Part shown: one piece after another, positions 1-7,788 of the stretch
Layout of the letters: each line of letters begins with the position of its first letter
How positions within the stretch are numbered: the first letter of the stretch is position 1
Assembly: GCA_027621555.1 (NCBI GenBank)
Contig: JAQCBJ010000014.1
Location: 1-38,294 of the forward strand
Source: Bacteroidota bacterium
Lineage (GTDB): Bacteria; Bacteroidota; Bacteroidia; Flavobacteriales_D; Sanyastnellaceae
Length of the DNA: 38,294 nucleotides
Direction: 5' to 3'
Notes under the pieces: generated by a model
Seen by the model: the letters and a program-made list of their open reading frames with translations, nothing else
What the model was told of the DNA's origin: nothing
The model's database searches: none
Made by a program: the position numbers and the translations under genes

Positions 1-1
1 G

Positions 2-112
2 GACGCCGCTGAGGGTTTGGAGTTGGCGAAGAAGCTGGTTGCTCGAGACAATGAACTGCATCTTGATTCGGATTTAGGGATTACGAAGATGCCAAGGAAT
101 CCCGCCGCGTAG
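2..112 (+). CDS. C-terminal tail of an unidentified protein (partial)
   Basis: Reading from base 2 gives 36 residues and a TAG stop at 110-112; the 5' part lies outside the window. The tail begins DAAEGLELAKKLVARD and ends with a basic, proline-containing stretch. The pattern of a helix followed by an acidic/leucine segment is reminiscent of the extreme C-terminus of RecG-type helicases, but the fragment is too short to assign and I leave it unnamed. It converges on the glycosyltransferase gene ending at 159, with only 46 bp between them and no obvious terminator hairpin. Confidence 0.5.
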   Translation, partial: DAAEGLELAKKLVARDNELHLDSDLGITKMPRNPAA

Positions 113-158
113 GACCGCAAAAACCTTCGATTTATCCACACTTCATCCCCAAACGAAA

Positions 159-1160
159 TCAGGTCCGCGCCACCTTTCTCAAGGCTCCGACGACGGACGC
201 CACGGACAGCTCCCATCCGCAGCGGAAATGCCCTTCGGGGCAGCGCTTGCGCCCGTGCATGCCGCAGGGCCGGCACGCCAATTCAGCCGACGGCTCCACC
301 ACCACATGCTCCATCGCGAGGGGCCCAAACCCAAAGCGCGGAACCGTGCTCGTGAACAGGGCCACTGTGGGGGTGTTGGTGGCCGACGCCACGTGCAGTG
401 GCGCGCTGTCGTTGGCCACCACTGCGCGCGCCATCTCCACTGCAGCCACCATGCCCAAAAGCGACACCGCCCCCGCCGCATTCGTCACGTGATCTCGCCC
501 TTCGGCAAGGCGTGCGCACAAGGCGTGCTCCGCAGGCGAACCCATCAAAACCACACGCGAAGACGTCTCGTCCAAGAACTTCGCAAACTGCCCCTCGGGC
601 CACGCCTTGGTCGCCCACTGCGATCCCGGCATCACCAAGACAGCGCCTTCCGCTCCGACGGCGCGCGCTTCATCGCGGTGACCTTCTCCAGGATAGAGTT
701 GGGGCATTGCCTTGGGGAGCGTGCCTTTGGAGCACGTGGCGATCAACTCGAGGTGTCGGTCCACTTCGTGCGTGCCGTCTCCCCAACGGTGGGCAATCCG
801 ATGCGTGAATCTCCACGCCAGAGGGTTGTTGGCGTAACCCGCTCGAACGGGTGCCATGCTCAGCGCCGTCAAAATGCCAGAAGAAGCATGTCGGTGGAAA
901 TTGACCACGACATCGTATCTCGCTCGCCTGACTTCCTTGACCAAGGTTCGCCAATCCTTGCCCTTCACGCGCGGTCGCTTGTCCCAGGCCAACACCCGAA
1001 TCAACCACGGGTGTCCGACAAACAGCTGGTCCATGGGCTTGCGGACGAGCACTTCGATCCGATCCTCGGGATGCGCCGCATGCCACGCTTCCATAGCCGC
1101 GGTGGCGAGAACCACGTCTCCGAGGAACGCCGTTTGGATGAAAAGGACCTTGCGGGACAT
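159..1160 (-). CDS. Glycosyltransferase family 9, LPS heptosyltransferase (RfaF/WaaF-like)
   Basis: This 333-residue protein is a GT-B glycosyltransferase of the ADP-heptose:LPS heptosyltransferase family, which adds heptose to the inner core of lipopolysaccharide at the cytoplasmic face of the inner membrane. Visible family features are the N-terminal strand-loop FIQTAFLGDVVLATA, the mid-protein motif MPGSQWATKAWPEGQFA, and the C-terminal nucleotide-sugar region NDSAPLHVASATNTPT followed by ALFTSTVPRFGFGP. A Cys-rich C-terminus (CRPCGMHGRKRC) is also typical of WaaF-type proteins. Length is normal for the family. It begins 9 bp after the dapD stop, so the two are probably cotranscribed. The acceptor sugar cannot be deduced. 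Confidence 0.88.
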   Translation of the reverse strand: MSRKVLFIQTAFLGDVVLATAAMEAWHAAHPEDRIEVLVRKPMDQLFVGHPWLIRVLAWDKRPRVKGKDWRTLVKEVRRARYDVVVNFHRHASSGILTALSMAPVRAGYANNPLAWRFTHRIAHRWGDGTHEVDRHLELIATCSKGTLPKAMPQLYPGEGHRDEARAVGAEGAVLVMPGSQWATKAWPEGQFAKFLDETSSRVVLMGSPAEHALCARLAEGRDHVTNAAGAVSLLGMVAAVEMARAVVANDSAPLHVASATNTPTVALFTSTVPRFGFGPLAMEHVVVEPSAELACRPCGMHGRKRCPEGHFRCGWELSVASVVGALRKVART

Positions 1161-1169
1161 GTGCGGAAG

Positions 1170-1994
1170 TTACACTGCCACGTCGTGCTGCCGCAACGCA
1201 TCCGTCAACGACGTCTTGCGGTCGGTGCTCTCCTTCCGCTCGCCGATGATCAGGGCACATGGAACGTGAAACGTTCCCGCCGGGAACTCCTTGGGACGCG
1301 TGCCCGGAATCACCAGCGCCCGAGGAGGAACCACCCCACGTGTTTCGACGGGCTCCGGCCCACGAACATCGAGAATCGGGGTGCTTGCCGTCAACACAAC
1401 GTTGGCCCCAAGCACCGCCTCCTTCCCGACGCGGACCCCTTCCACCACGATGCAACGAGATCCCACAAAGGCACCGTCTTCCACGATGACCGGTGCCGCC
1501 TGAAGTGGCTCGAGCACCCCGCCAATGCCCACTCCTCCGCTGAGGTGAACGTCGGACCCGATTTGCGCGCAAGACCCTACGGTTGCCCAGGTGTCCACCA
1601 TGGTCCTCTCCCCAACGTACGCACCGAGGTTGACGTAGGACGGCATCAAAATGCAGTCCCTCGCCACGAAAGCTCCGTAACGTACCACTGCGTGAGGAAC
1701 CACGCGAACCCCCGCCTCGGCGTACCCCTTCTTGAGCGGCATTTTGTCGTGAAACTCAAAAGGCCCCACTTCCACGGTTTCCATGGTTTGGATGGGGAAA
1801 TTGAGCAGCACCGCTTGCTTGACCCATTCGTTTACCTGCCACTCGCCCCCTTCCAAAGGCTCGGCCACGCGAAGCGAACCGTCGTCCAACCCCTTCATGA
1901 CGGCGGCGACGGCCTGTCGCGTTTCTTCCAATTGCACCAAGGAGCGGTCGTTCCAAGCGGCCTCTACAAGCTGACGAAGGGCATTCTCATTCAT
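1170..1994 (-). CDS. dapD: 2,3,4,5-tetrahydropyridine-2,6-dicarboxylate N-succinyltransferase
   Basis: DapD transfers succinyl from succinyl-CoA to tetrahydrodipicolinate in the succinylase branch of lysine/meso-diaminopimelate synthesis, so it feeds peptidoglycan. The 274-residue length is right for the family. The C-terminal half is a left-handed beta-helix of hexapeptide repeats, for example around GVGIGGVLEPLQAAPV and VGSRCIVVEGVRVGKEAVLG. The open frame extends further upstream into ruvX on the other strand. I chose the ATG at 1994 because the family N-terminus (MNENALRQLVEAAW) begins there and the extension has no family character. A -7-like box TACCTTCG lies at 2006-1999, only 4 bp before this ATG. 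Confidence 0.95.
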   Translation of the reverse strand: MNENALRQLVEAAWNDRSLVQLEETRQAVAAVMKGLDDGSLRVAEPLEGGEWQVNEWVKQAVLLNFPIQTMETVEVGPFEFHDKMPLKKGYAEAGVRVVPHAVVRYGAFVARDCILMPSYVNLGAYVGERTMVDTWATVGSCAQIGSDVHLSGGVGIGGVLEPLQAAPVIVEDGAFVGSRCIVVEGVRVGKEAVLGANVVLTASTPILDVRGPEPVETRGVVPPRALVIPGTRPKEFPAGTFHVPCALIIGERKESTDRKTSLTDALRQHDVAV

Positions 1995-1998
1995 GCCG

Positions 1999-2030
1999 CG
2001 AAGGTAGCACGGCGGGGTGCTGTACCTTGC
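1999..2030. promoter_or_regulatory. Divergent -7-like boxes for dapD (-) and ruvX (+)
   Basis: The 40-bp gap between dapD and ruvX contains TACCTTCG on the minus strand (2006-1999, 7 of 8 matches to Bacteroidota TAnnTTTG) and TACCTTGC on the plus strand (2023-2030, 6 of 8). They face away from each other in an imperfect inverted repeat in which AAGGTA/TACCTT and GCAC/GTGC arms pair. Each box is 4 bp from its start codon, so transcripts may lack a leader. I see no convincing -33 TTG for either. Confidence 0.45.
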
Positions 2031-2034
2031 CCCC

Positions 2035-2454
2035 ATGGGAAGACTCCTTGGTTTGGACGTGGGCGAACGCCGGACGGGAATGGCCGCAACCGACGAACTC
2101 CAAATGATCTGTTCCCCGCTCCGCACGGTGGACACGAGGGAACTCGTGGAAGAAATCAAGCGCCTTCAGTCAGGTTCACCCTTGGATGCAATTGTGGTTG
2201 GACGTCCTCACTTCATGGTCGGCGGGGCCGACGACAGCACCCCACACATCGACCGAGTGGTGAACACCTTGACAAAGGCCTTTCCAGGCATGCCCATTCA
2301 CTTCGTCGACGAAGGATTCACCTCGCAAGAAGCTTCGGCCATCCAACGGCAAGGCGGCATGAAATCGTCCAAACGGCGGGAAAAGGGAAGCCTCGACGCC
2401 ATCGCGGCAAGCCTCATTTTGCAGCGTCACCTGGACGCCCAAGCCTACAAATGA
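2035..2454 (+). CDS. ruvX: Putative pre-16S rRNA nuclease / Holliday junction resolvase-like RuvX (YqgF)
   Basis: This 139-residue RNase H-fold protein belongs to the YqgF/RuvX family, implicated in 16S rRNA 5'-end maturation. The three acidic catalytic regions are visible: LGLDVGERRTGMAATD at the N-terminus, FVDEGFTSQEA in the middle, and SLDAIAASLILQ near the end. The lysine/arginine stretch MKSSKRREKGS before the last motif is also typical. An open frame starts six codons earlier (MLYLAP), but the ATG at 2035 gives the family N-terminus MGRLLGLDVG. It is divergent from dapD and convergent with the HAD gene ending at 2482. Confidence 0.93.
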   Translation: MGRLLGLDVGERRTGMAATDELQMICSPLRTVDTRELVEEIKRLQSGSPLDAIVVGRPHFMVGGADDSTPHIDRVVNTLTKAFPGMPIHFVDEGFTSQEASAIQRQGGMKSSKRREKGSLDAIAASLILQRHLDAQAYK

Positions 2455-2481
2455 GGAAGCCCGAGAACGAGCCAGGTCGAC

Positions 2482-2916
2482 TCAGGAACCCTTGAACACC
2501 TCCACCGTCTTTTTTTCCAGCACGAGGTCCGTGAACCTTCCTTCGTAGCGCGTGGCCCGAACAATGTGGTTGTCCACCCAGTGGTAATTCCCACCTCGCG
2601 GCTTGCCCATCAACATGCCGTGAAACTTGAAACCGTGGCGGTTGAGCCATTCCTCGGTCACTTCCCGATGGTCCTCGGTGCGCGACGTGAAGAAGGTGAT
2701 GATGTGGCCTTCGTCGTACCAGCGGTTCAGCGTTTCAAGCGCATCTGGAAACGGCTCGCACGTGGCCATGCGTTCCGGCTCTTCATTGGGCACATCTTCG
2801 GTGATGGTGCCGTCGATGTCAATGAGGTAATTCTTGACGCCATCCGGGAGTTGTGGAGACGCGTTGTGGCCCTGTGCGTCTTGGGCCGGCTGAAGGGAGT
2901 GGTTGGAGGATGCCAT
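2482..2916 (-). CDS. Small HAD-like phosphatase-fold protein
   Basis: The 144-residue product has the HAD nucleophile motif YLIDIDGTITED (first Asp the likely nucleophile, second the acid/base), a motif II at FFTSRTEDHREVTEEWL, and a short C-terminal part with MGKPRGGNYHWVDNH. I recall close relatives in many Bacteroidota that are often labelled phosphoheptose isomerase; the sequence shows a HAD fold and not a SIS isomerase, so that name is not justified. Substrate unknown; the glycan-heavy surroundings would fit a sugar phosphate, but that is inference. A perfect -7 consensus TATTTTTG lies at 2932-2925, 8 bp before the ATG, so it may be transcribed separately from bshC, which ends 36 bp upstream. 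Confidence 0.8.
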   Translation of the reverse strand: MASSNHSLQPAQDAQGHNASPQLPDGVKNYLIDIDGTITEDVPNEEPERMATCEPFPDALETLNRWYDEGHIITFFTSRTEDHREVTEEWLNRHGFKFHGMLMGKPRGGNYHWVDNHIVRATRYEGRFTDLVLEKKTVEVFKGS

Positions 2917-2924
2917 AAGGCTGG

Positions 2925-2932
2925 CAAAAATA
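2925..2932 (-). promoter_or_regulatory. -7 promoter box for the HAD gene
   Basis: TATTTTTG on the minus strand is a full match to the Bacteroidota TAnnTTTG element and lies 8 bp upstream of the start at 2916. Transcription starting about 5-8 bp after the box would give a leader of at most a few bases. Confidence 0.5.
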
Positions 2933-2952
2933 TTGGCCGCTCCAATGCCATC

Positions 2953-4524
2953 CTAATCTGAGGACGACGTCTTTCCGTCAAGGGGCCCAAAACACCAAAC
3001 CCGAGCCTCAAGCCCCGCTCCTTCGTCCAACCACGCCGCTCCCCACCGCTTAGCTTCCTCCGAGGAACCTGCGAGAACATGCCAGTTCGCCCACCTGTCT
3101 TGAGGGGTGCCACGCCTCATCAACCAGCCACATGCTTGGCGCGCTTGCGCCCATTCTTCGGCACGCTGGCCCTTCAAGGAGCGTCGCACCTTCTTGAGGA
3201 ATTGGGACCACGCTTTTTGGACGGTCGCGTCCAACGCGCCCATCGCCCCACTTGCCGCAGGAACCACCTCGGTGGACCAGGCCTCAACGGCCGCCGTCCA
3301 ACGCGCCAAATCCGACGACATCTCATTCCATTCCGTCTCGTGCTCGCCGAGCCAGCGGTCCAGCACCCAGCGGTCCCACTCCTCGTCGTGCATCCATCCG
3401 TCGTCCAAGCCCCACCCTGTGGCGATGGTGTCCGTCGACATGACCACGCCGTGATCGCGAAGTCGCAATGCCGGGAACGGCAAACCGTGACGCTCAAAGG
3501 CTTTCGGCAATTGATGCCAATAGTTCCATTCGCCAGGACCGAGCACCACCGCCACGCTTTGCAGCAGCAGCTCTTGGTACAAGGGGCGCAACAGCACACC
3601 TGGGCTGCATTGCGCGGCGTGGCCCTTGGCCCACGACAACCAGCCTTGTTCCGGTGCCGTCACTTCCCAAGCACCCGCTTTCCACGCACCGGGCTGTCCC
3701 CTGGAAACCACCCCGACACGCCCTTGGCTGTTGTCCATCCAAAACACGTTGTTCTCTCGAACCAGCGCGGGACCATCCGCATGGGGAGTGCCGGCAAGCG
3801 CCGCGTGCACTCCTTGGCCTGAAAATTCCGCCGCCCACAATTCCGCCCCCAACACCTTCAAATCCGGATCCTCCGCATCAAGCACCAACAACCCTTGCTG
3901 TCCGTACCAACGGTGCACCCAACGGCGAAACACTCCAGAATACGCTTGCCCCGCATTTCGAGACTCCTCGAGGTCTTGCAACAAAGACGCCACCTCTTCG
4001 GCGGGAGCCCCGTCTGCCGCCCAGCTTTGCAGAACTTCAGCCAAGCCGTTCAGCGACCTTGCTCCGACGGGATGAGGAACGTTGGACTGATCAGGCGACC
4101 ACGTGTGATCTCTCTCGGACCCGGCAACCGTGGCCACCTCCTTCCAATCGTGATCTTCCGACGCCATCCAAAACACCGCTACAACAGGCCGTCCTTCTTT
4201 TTTTGACAGCAACCGGGCCACGCGAAGGGCCGAGAGGATTTTGTGATGAAGAAAAGCCGTGCCTCCTCCTAGAACAAGCTGATGCCCTACGGTGACCGCT
4301 CGACAACGAGTCTCTTCAAGCAAACTCAATGAATCGGGCGCATCGAGTTCGGCTTGCTCGTATTGCTTCAGCAACACCTCACGAACCGCCTTTCGAGGCG
4401 ATTCCGGCCATTCTCTTTCCCAATCAGGGGGCTTCGTCCATCCTTGCCAATCTCCACCGAAACCAGCCTGCAAGGGACGGGGCCAGTGAGTCAAAGTTGT
4501 CCAGCGCCAACCCCAAGGAGGCAT
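2953..4524 (-). CDS. bshC: Bacillithiol biosynthesis cysteine-adding enzyme BshC
   Basis: BshC adds cysteine to glucosaminyl-malate in the last step of bacillithiol synthesis, the low-molecular-weight thiol used by many Firmicutes and Bacteroidota. The 523-residue length is normal. Family landmarks are the Rossmann-like segment VGHQLVLGGGTAFLHHKILS, the strongly conserved VFWMASEDHDWKEV, and the C-terminal LLRPLYQELLL and VVLGPGEWNYW regions. The start at 4524 shares one base with the stop of the upstream T9SS cargo gene (TGATG), implying translational coupling; longer upstream reading has no family character. BshA and BshB are not in the window. Confidence 0.9.
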   Translation of the reverse strand: MPPWGWRWTTLTHWPRPLQAGFGGDWQGWTKPPDWEREWPESPRKAVREVLLKQYEQAELDAPDSLSLLEETRCRAVTVGHQLVLGGGTAFLHHKILSALRVARLLSKKEGRPVVAVFWMASEDHDWKEVATVAGSERDHTWSPDQSNVPHPVGARSLNGLAEVLQSWAADGAPAEEVASLLQDLEESRNAGQAYSGVFRRWVHRWYGQQGLLVLDAEDPDLKVLGAELWAAEFSGQGVHAALAGTPHADGPALVRENNVFWMDNSQGRVGVVSRGQPGAWKAGAWEVTAPEQGWLSWAKGHAAQCSPGVLLRPLYQELLLQSVAVVLGPGEWNYWHQLPKAFERHGLPFPALRLRDHGVVMSTDTIATGWGLDDGWMHDEEWDRWVLDRWLGEHETEWNEMSSDLARWTAAVEAWSTEVVPAASGAMGALDATVQKAWSQFLKKVRRSLKGQRAEEWAQARQACGWLMRRGTPQDRWANWHVLAGSSEEAKRWGAAWLDEGAGLEARVWCFGPLDGKTSSSD

Positions 4525-5582
4525 CACCGAATCACGTTCACCCACCCCTTCCACTCGCTTTGCTCTGCAACCGGGATGTCCGTGGTCAATCGCCATCCGT
4601 AGACGCCTGGGGCACATGGCTGTCCATTGCGCCCAAGACCATCCCAAACTTCAGAAACATCTGCCGACACCTCAGATTCCCAAACCACTCCCCCCCACCG
4701 GTCAAACACAACCAACGACCCCACAACGCCACGAGGAAGGGCCCAGGTCCATTGATCGTTCAACATGTCCCCGTCGGGGGTGAAAGCGCTCGGGATAAAG
4801 GCCCCTTCTGGAACGGGCGTGCCCGGGGTTCCACGGTCTGGTTGCTCTTCAGACATGAATTCCGCTTCGACCTCTTCGATGGCAAATTCATCGAGGAAGT
4901 AGTACGCCATGGTTCGTTCGTCGCCCTCTTCTCGCCTCAATCGAACTTCGCCAGACTCAAACAGGCCAAACGTGAAATGCGTGAATTCATCCGAAGCCGT
5001 AAACACAAAGGCGATGTCACGCCAGTAGCGGTCATACAGCGTTTCGTGAATCCGAAACTGGGGGCTCTTGGTCAAAGGTTCATGCCCTTGCTGTGCTGGA
5101 GGGGACGTGGTCAACACCACTCCCAAACCACTCACACCAATGCCCGCGGGAACCCAATCGTGAACACGACCTGACGTGATGGCGAACGACATTTTGTACC
5201 GTTTTCCTTCTGTCAACGGTTGCGAAAAACTTCCGGTCAAGTATTCGTGACGAGGGTTAGCCTCGTCCGTGTACGCCACCAGTCCAACGATGGCACGGCC
5301 TGAGAATGCGTCAACCTTGGCCAACGGAGTTTGAGGTAGATCGCCGCCGTTGATGCCTTGCTCGTGGTAGTAATCGGGCATCGCCGTTTCACTGCCCCCG
5401 TTGGCCCAATCGTTCACCAAATCCAATTGACCTGAAGCCTCTGGCAACCCAGAAGAGAATTCGAACCCTCCGTTTTTGACTTGCACCTGCCCCCAAGACC
5501 CAAGGGAGAACGTGCACCCTGCCGTCACGGCCAGGAGAGCACGCTTCGCGTGGATGGAGAGGAAGATTCGTCGACGGGTCAT
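4524..5582 (-). CDS. Secreted protein with gliding-motility-associated C-terminal domain (T9SS type B cargo)
   Basis: The 352-residue protein begins with a signal peptide (MTRRRIFLSIHAKRALLAV, ending SLGSWGQ). Residues about 25-230 look like a beta-sandwich that begins VKNGGFEFSSG, as in carbohydrate-binding or choice-of-anchor domains. After the linker RGTPGTPVPEGA comes a domain with FIPSAFTPDGDMLNDQW, VVFDRWGGVVWESE, WDGLGRNGQPCAPGVY, the signature of the CHU_C / gliding-motility C-terminal family that directs proteins to the type IX secretion system. Its job on the surface is unknown. A further upstream start exists at 5609, but 5582 gives the better signal peptide. TATTTTG (one spacer base short of consensus) lies 4 bp upstream at 5593-5587. 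Confidence 0.85.
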   Translation of the reverse strand: MTRRRIFLSIHAKRALLAVTAGCTFSLGSWGQVQVKNGGFEFSSGLPEASGQLDLVNDWANGGSETAMPDYYHEQGINGGDLPQTPLAKVDAFSGRAIVGLVAYTDEANPRHEYLTGSFSQPLTEGKRYKMSFAITSGRVHDWVPAGIGVSGLGVVLTTSPPAQQGHEPLTKSPQFRIHETLYDRYWRDIAFVFTASDEFTHFTFGLFESGEVRLRREEGDERTMAYYFLDEFAIEEVEAEFMSEEQPDRGTPGTPVPEGAFIPSAFTPDGDMLNDQWTWALPRGVVGSLVVFDRWGGVVWESEVSADVSEVWDGLGRNGQPCAPGVYGWRLTTDIPVAEQSEWKGWVNVIR

Positions 5583-5633
5583 GCCGCAAAATACAACAAA
5601 GCCCACCAACTCAAGGGAACGCGAAAAGCGAAC

Positions 5634-6497
5634 CTATCTCCTTGTAGGCGAGGCCATCAAGGCCAACGAAACGCCGTAAAACGCTCCAGGCACCCAGGCC
5701 ACAGAAGCCCGCCATTGGCTTGCCGCTCTGCTGGCCATTGAAGCCCGCCCCACGTCCATGACTCCTCCTACTTCCAATCGGAACCGGCCCTCAAACCACC
5801 CTGTTTCGTGAAAAGTGTTTTGGGCCTGAACATCGGGCCAATTCCCTGGCGACGATGGCGCCATCAACGTCCATCCCTGAGGGCGAATCACGTCGGCAGA
5901 GAACGCCACCCGTGGCCACCATCCCCAGATGTTTTGACCCTCCCAGCAAAGCCCAATCCTCAATGCATGCCCGGGCGACAAGGGGGCCATCAAGGTGTCA
6001 CGCTCGTACGCCAAACTGTCAGGCGTCAACACAACCTGACGAAGAGGCGACGACGCACGCCGATCCACAGACTCAATCCAACCTTTGACGTCTGTCGAAA
6101 CCTCCCCTTCGGCTAGCGCCCAAGGCTGAAAATAGCCGAGAAGCAAACCGAGCCGCCCCCTTCCTGAAGAAAGAGCTTGTTGGTGCTCCAAAAACAACGA
6201 TGGACGGTGAGCCGGCAACCCCAACGTGGTGAAATCTACGGTTGAGGGTTGGCCTACATGGACGTCCCACCCCACACCGAACCACCAATCCTCCCTTTGA
6301 AACAACGCAGCGCCCCGGGTGGTGTCCACGTCAACCTCGGCGAGATAGGTCACGCGGCTGCCGTCCACCACCACGGAATCTCTGGGAAATTCAGACGCGT
6401 ATAACCATCCACAAAGCGTCCAAGCCCACAACAGGGCAAGCACATGTCGCCCTCTGTGCGGCTTGAATGTTGCTGTCGATGATGTTTTCCTCCACAT
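5634..6497 (-). CDS. Predicted secreted or outer-membrane protein, function unknown
   Basis: I do not recognise this 287-residue protein. It has a basic N-terminus and a hydrophobic stretch (HVLALLWAWTLCGWLYAS) that looks like a signal peptide. The rest is rich in aromatic residues and in alternating hydrophobic/polar segments, such as WWFGVGWDVHVG, GRLGLLLGYFQP, HALRIGLCWEGQNIWGWW and GRFRLEVGGVMDVGR. It ends WRASVAWVPGAFYGVSLALM before a short basic tail. That pattern suggests a small outer-membrane beta-barrel. It starts 17 bp after the anti-sigma-like gene and precedes the T9SS cargo gene by 51 bp, so it is probably in the same transcription unit and may be a regulated target of the sigma factor. 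Confidence 0.65.
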   Translation of the reverse strand: MWRKTSSTATFKPHRGRHVLALLWAWTLCGWLYASEFPRDSVVVDGSRVTYLAEVDVDTTRGAALFQREDWWFGVGWDVHVGQPSTVDFTTLGLPAHRPSLFLEHQQALSSGRGRLGLLLGYFQPWALAEGEVSTDVKGWIESVDRRASSPLRQVVLTPDSLAYERDTLMAPLSPGHALRIGLCWEGQNIWGWWPRVAFSADVIRPQGWTLMAPSSPGNWPDVQAQNTFHETGWFEGRFRLEVGGVMDVGRASMASRAASQWRASVAWVPGAFYGVSLALMASPTRR

Positions 6498-6514
6498 GAC
6501 CCGGAGGCGTGAAG

Positions 6515-7123
6515 TTACTGCTTCACTTCCAGGATGGCAGGCCGGCGCTCCAACTTGGGCTTGGCGGAATCTTGCTGAAGGTTCCGTTGACCTTCGCTTG
6601 CCGATCCCAACGGCGAAGCAGAATGACCGCTCATGGCTTCCATGTGCTCCATTCTGGTTGGAGCCTCTTGGGCTTGTTCCGTTTTTAACGTCACATCCTG
6701 CTCCACCTCCACTGCTTGCGCTGCCGAGGCCTCGATCACGGCCCCCTTCACCTCAACTTGAGGCTCAGCACCCTCCAGGACCACCGTAGGTGCCTCTTCC
6801 AAGATGGAAGCTGGAACCTCCTCCTGCAGTGAGTCCGTCTGCGCTGCTTCAGGTTCGCTTCCAAAGGTGGCCCAAACCAACGCGCTGCCCACCAAGGCCG
6901 CCGCCACCCACTTCAAAGCTCCGCCACTCGTGACCGCCGAAGGCGTGGCGTCCAACGCCTCCATCACCTTGACCTCCAAGTCCGCGGGTGCGTCAGCTTC
7001 AGAGGCCAGCAAGGCCTCGCGCACCTGCACTTCGGCAGAAGTCCATGGCGTCTCGCCTTGCTCCAAAGGAGGCATGTTGTCCATGTTGCGGTTCATCGTC
7101 AAGTCGGATTGTTCCATGTCCAT
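6515..7123 (-). CDS. Single-TM anti-sigma-factor-like protein
   Basis: The 202-residue product has an acidic cytoplasmic-type N-terminus (residues 1-68), one membrane segment (about 70-88, LKWVAAALVGSALVWATFG) and a long low-complexity, Glu/Ala/Val-rich periplasmic tail. I see no zinc-binding His-Cys motif of the ZAS type. The arrangement immediately downstream of an ECF sigma gene (64-bp gap) and the topology are those of a membrane anti-sigma factor. The short segment DLEVKVMEALDATPSAVTSG before the TM resembles the juxtamembrane part of such proteins in Bacteroidota. Interaction with the neighbouring sigma factor is inferred from position. Confidence 0.65.
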   Translation of the reverse strand: MDMEQSDLTMNRNMDNMPPLEQGETPWTSAEVQVREALLASEADAPADLEVKVMEALDATPSAVTSGGALKWVAAALVGSALVWATFGSEPEAAQTDSLQEEVPASILEEAPTVVLEGAEPQVEVKGAVIEASAAQAVEVEQDVTLKTEQAQEAPTRMEHMEAMSGHSASPLGSASEGQRNLQQDSAKPKLERRPAILEVKQ

Positions 7124-7187
7124 GTGCTTGGCACACGTCCTGAAAACGAACGTGGCCCAAAATGGTTGCTCGATCTGTCAACTTTTT

Positions 7188-7769
7188 TCATGCCTCGCCA
7201 GGATTGGGCAACCCGGGGTGCGGCTGGGCTCTCCGTGCCATGTTCAACAAATAGCCTTGAAGCTGCCTTCGTCCCCGGGAAAGCTGGCTTTTCGACGTGT
7301 TGATGTCCACGCCGAGCATCTCGGCAATTTCCTTGTGCGAGTAGCCGTCCACGAGGTAAAGCTGCACCACCGTGCGGTAACCCTTGGGGAGGGCCGACAT
7401 GGCGGATTGGATTTCCTCCATGGTGAAGTCCGCTTTCTTGGAGGCAGCCAAATCCAAAGGCGTCGCCAACGTTTCCGTGACGTCCTCGTGGTAACGGTGC
7501 TTGAGGTTGCGGCGGTAATGCGTGATGGCCGTGTTGACCGTGATGCGGCGCACCCACCCTTCAAAGCTGTTGAACTCCGTGAACTTGGCCAGGTGACGGA
7601 ACACTTTGACCCAGCTTTCTTGGGCGATGTCTGCGGCTTCGTCCCGGCTGTCGGTGTAGCGAAGAGCTGTGGCAAAAACTTTGGACGCAAAGCGGCGGTA
7701 GAGCGCGGTTTGGGCACTCCGATCGTTGGCTTTGCAGCGCTCCAGAAGCTCTTTCAATTCTTGATCCAT
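7188..7769 (-). CDS. ECF-type RNA polymerase sigma factor (sigma-70 family)
   Basis: The 193-residue protein has the two conserved ECF regions. Region 2 (about 20-88) includes LYRRFASKVFATALRY, DEAADIAQESWVKVF and FEGWVRRITVNTAITHYRR. Region 4 (about 117-175) includes MSALPKGYRTVVQLYLVDG and the helix-turn-helix SHKEIAEMLGVDINTSKSQL. No extra C-terminal domain is present. The likely anti-sigma partner is encoded directly downstream. The gene starts 19 bp after the stop of the amidohydrolase and could be cotranscribed with it. Its promoter targets are unknown, though the two cell-surface genes downstream are natural candidates. Confidence 0.9.
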   Translation of the reverse strand: MDQELKELLERCKANDRSAQTALYRRFASKVFATALRYTDSRDEAADIAQESWVKVFRHLAKFTEFNSFEGWVRRITVNTAITHYRRNLKHRYHEDVTETLATPLDLAASKKADFTMEEIQSAMSALPKGYRTVVQLYLVDGYSHKEIAEMLGVDINTSKSQLSRGRRQLQGYLLNMARRAQPHPGLPNPGEA

Positions 7770-7788
7770 CGCTCGCTTCAGGAAAAGG

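Noticed and set aside
2-112. Assigning the left-edge fragment to RecG
   Set aside because: Only 36 residues are visible and the similarity is a general helix pattern, not a diagnostic motif.
7124-7187. Separate promoter for the anti-sigma-like gene
   Set aside because: No TAnnTTTG-like box in the 64-bp gap; cotranscription with the sigma factor is simpler.
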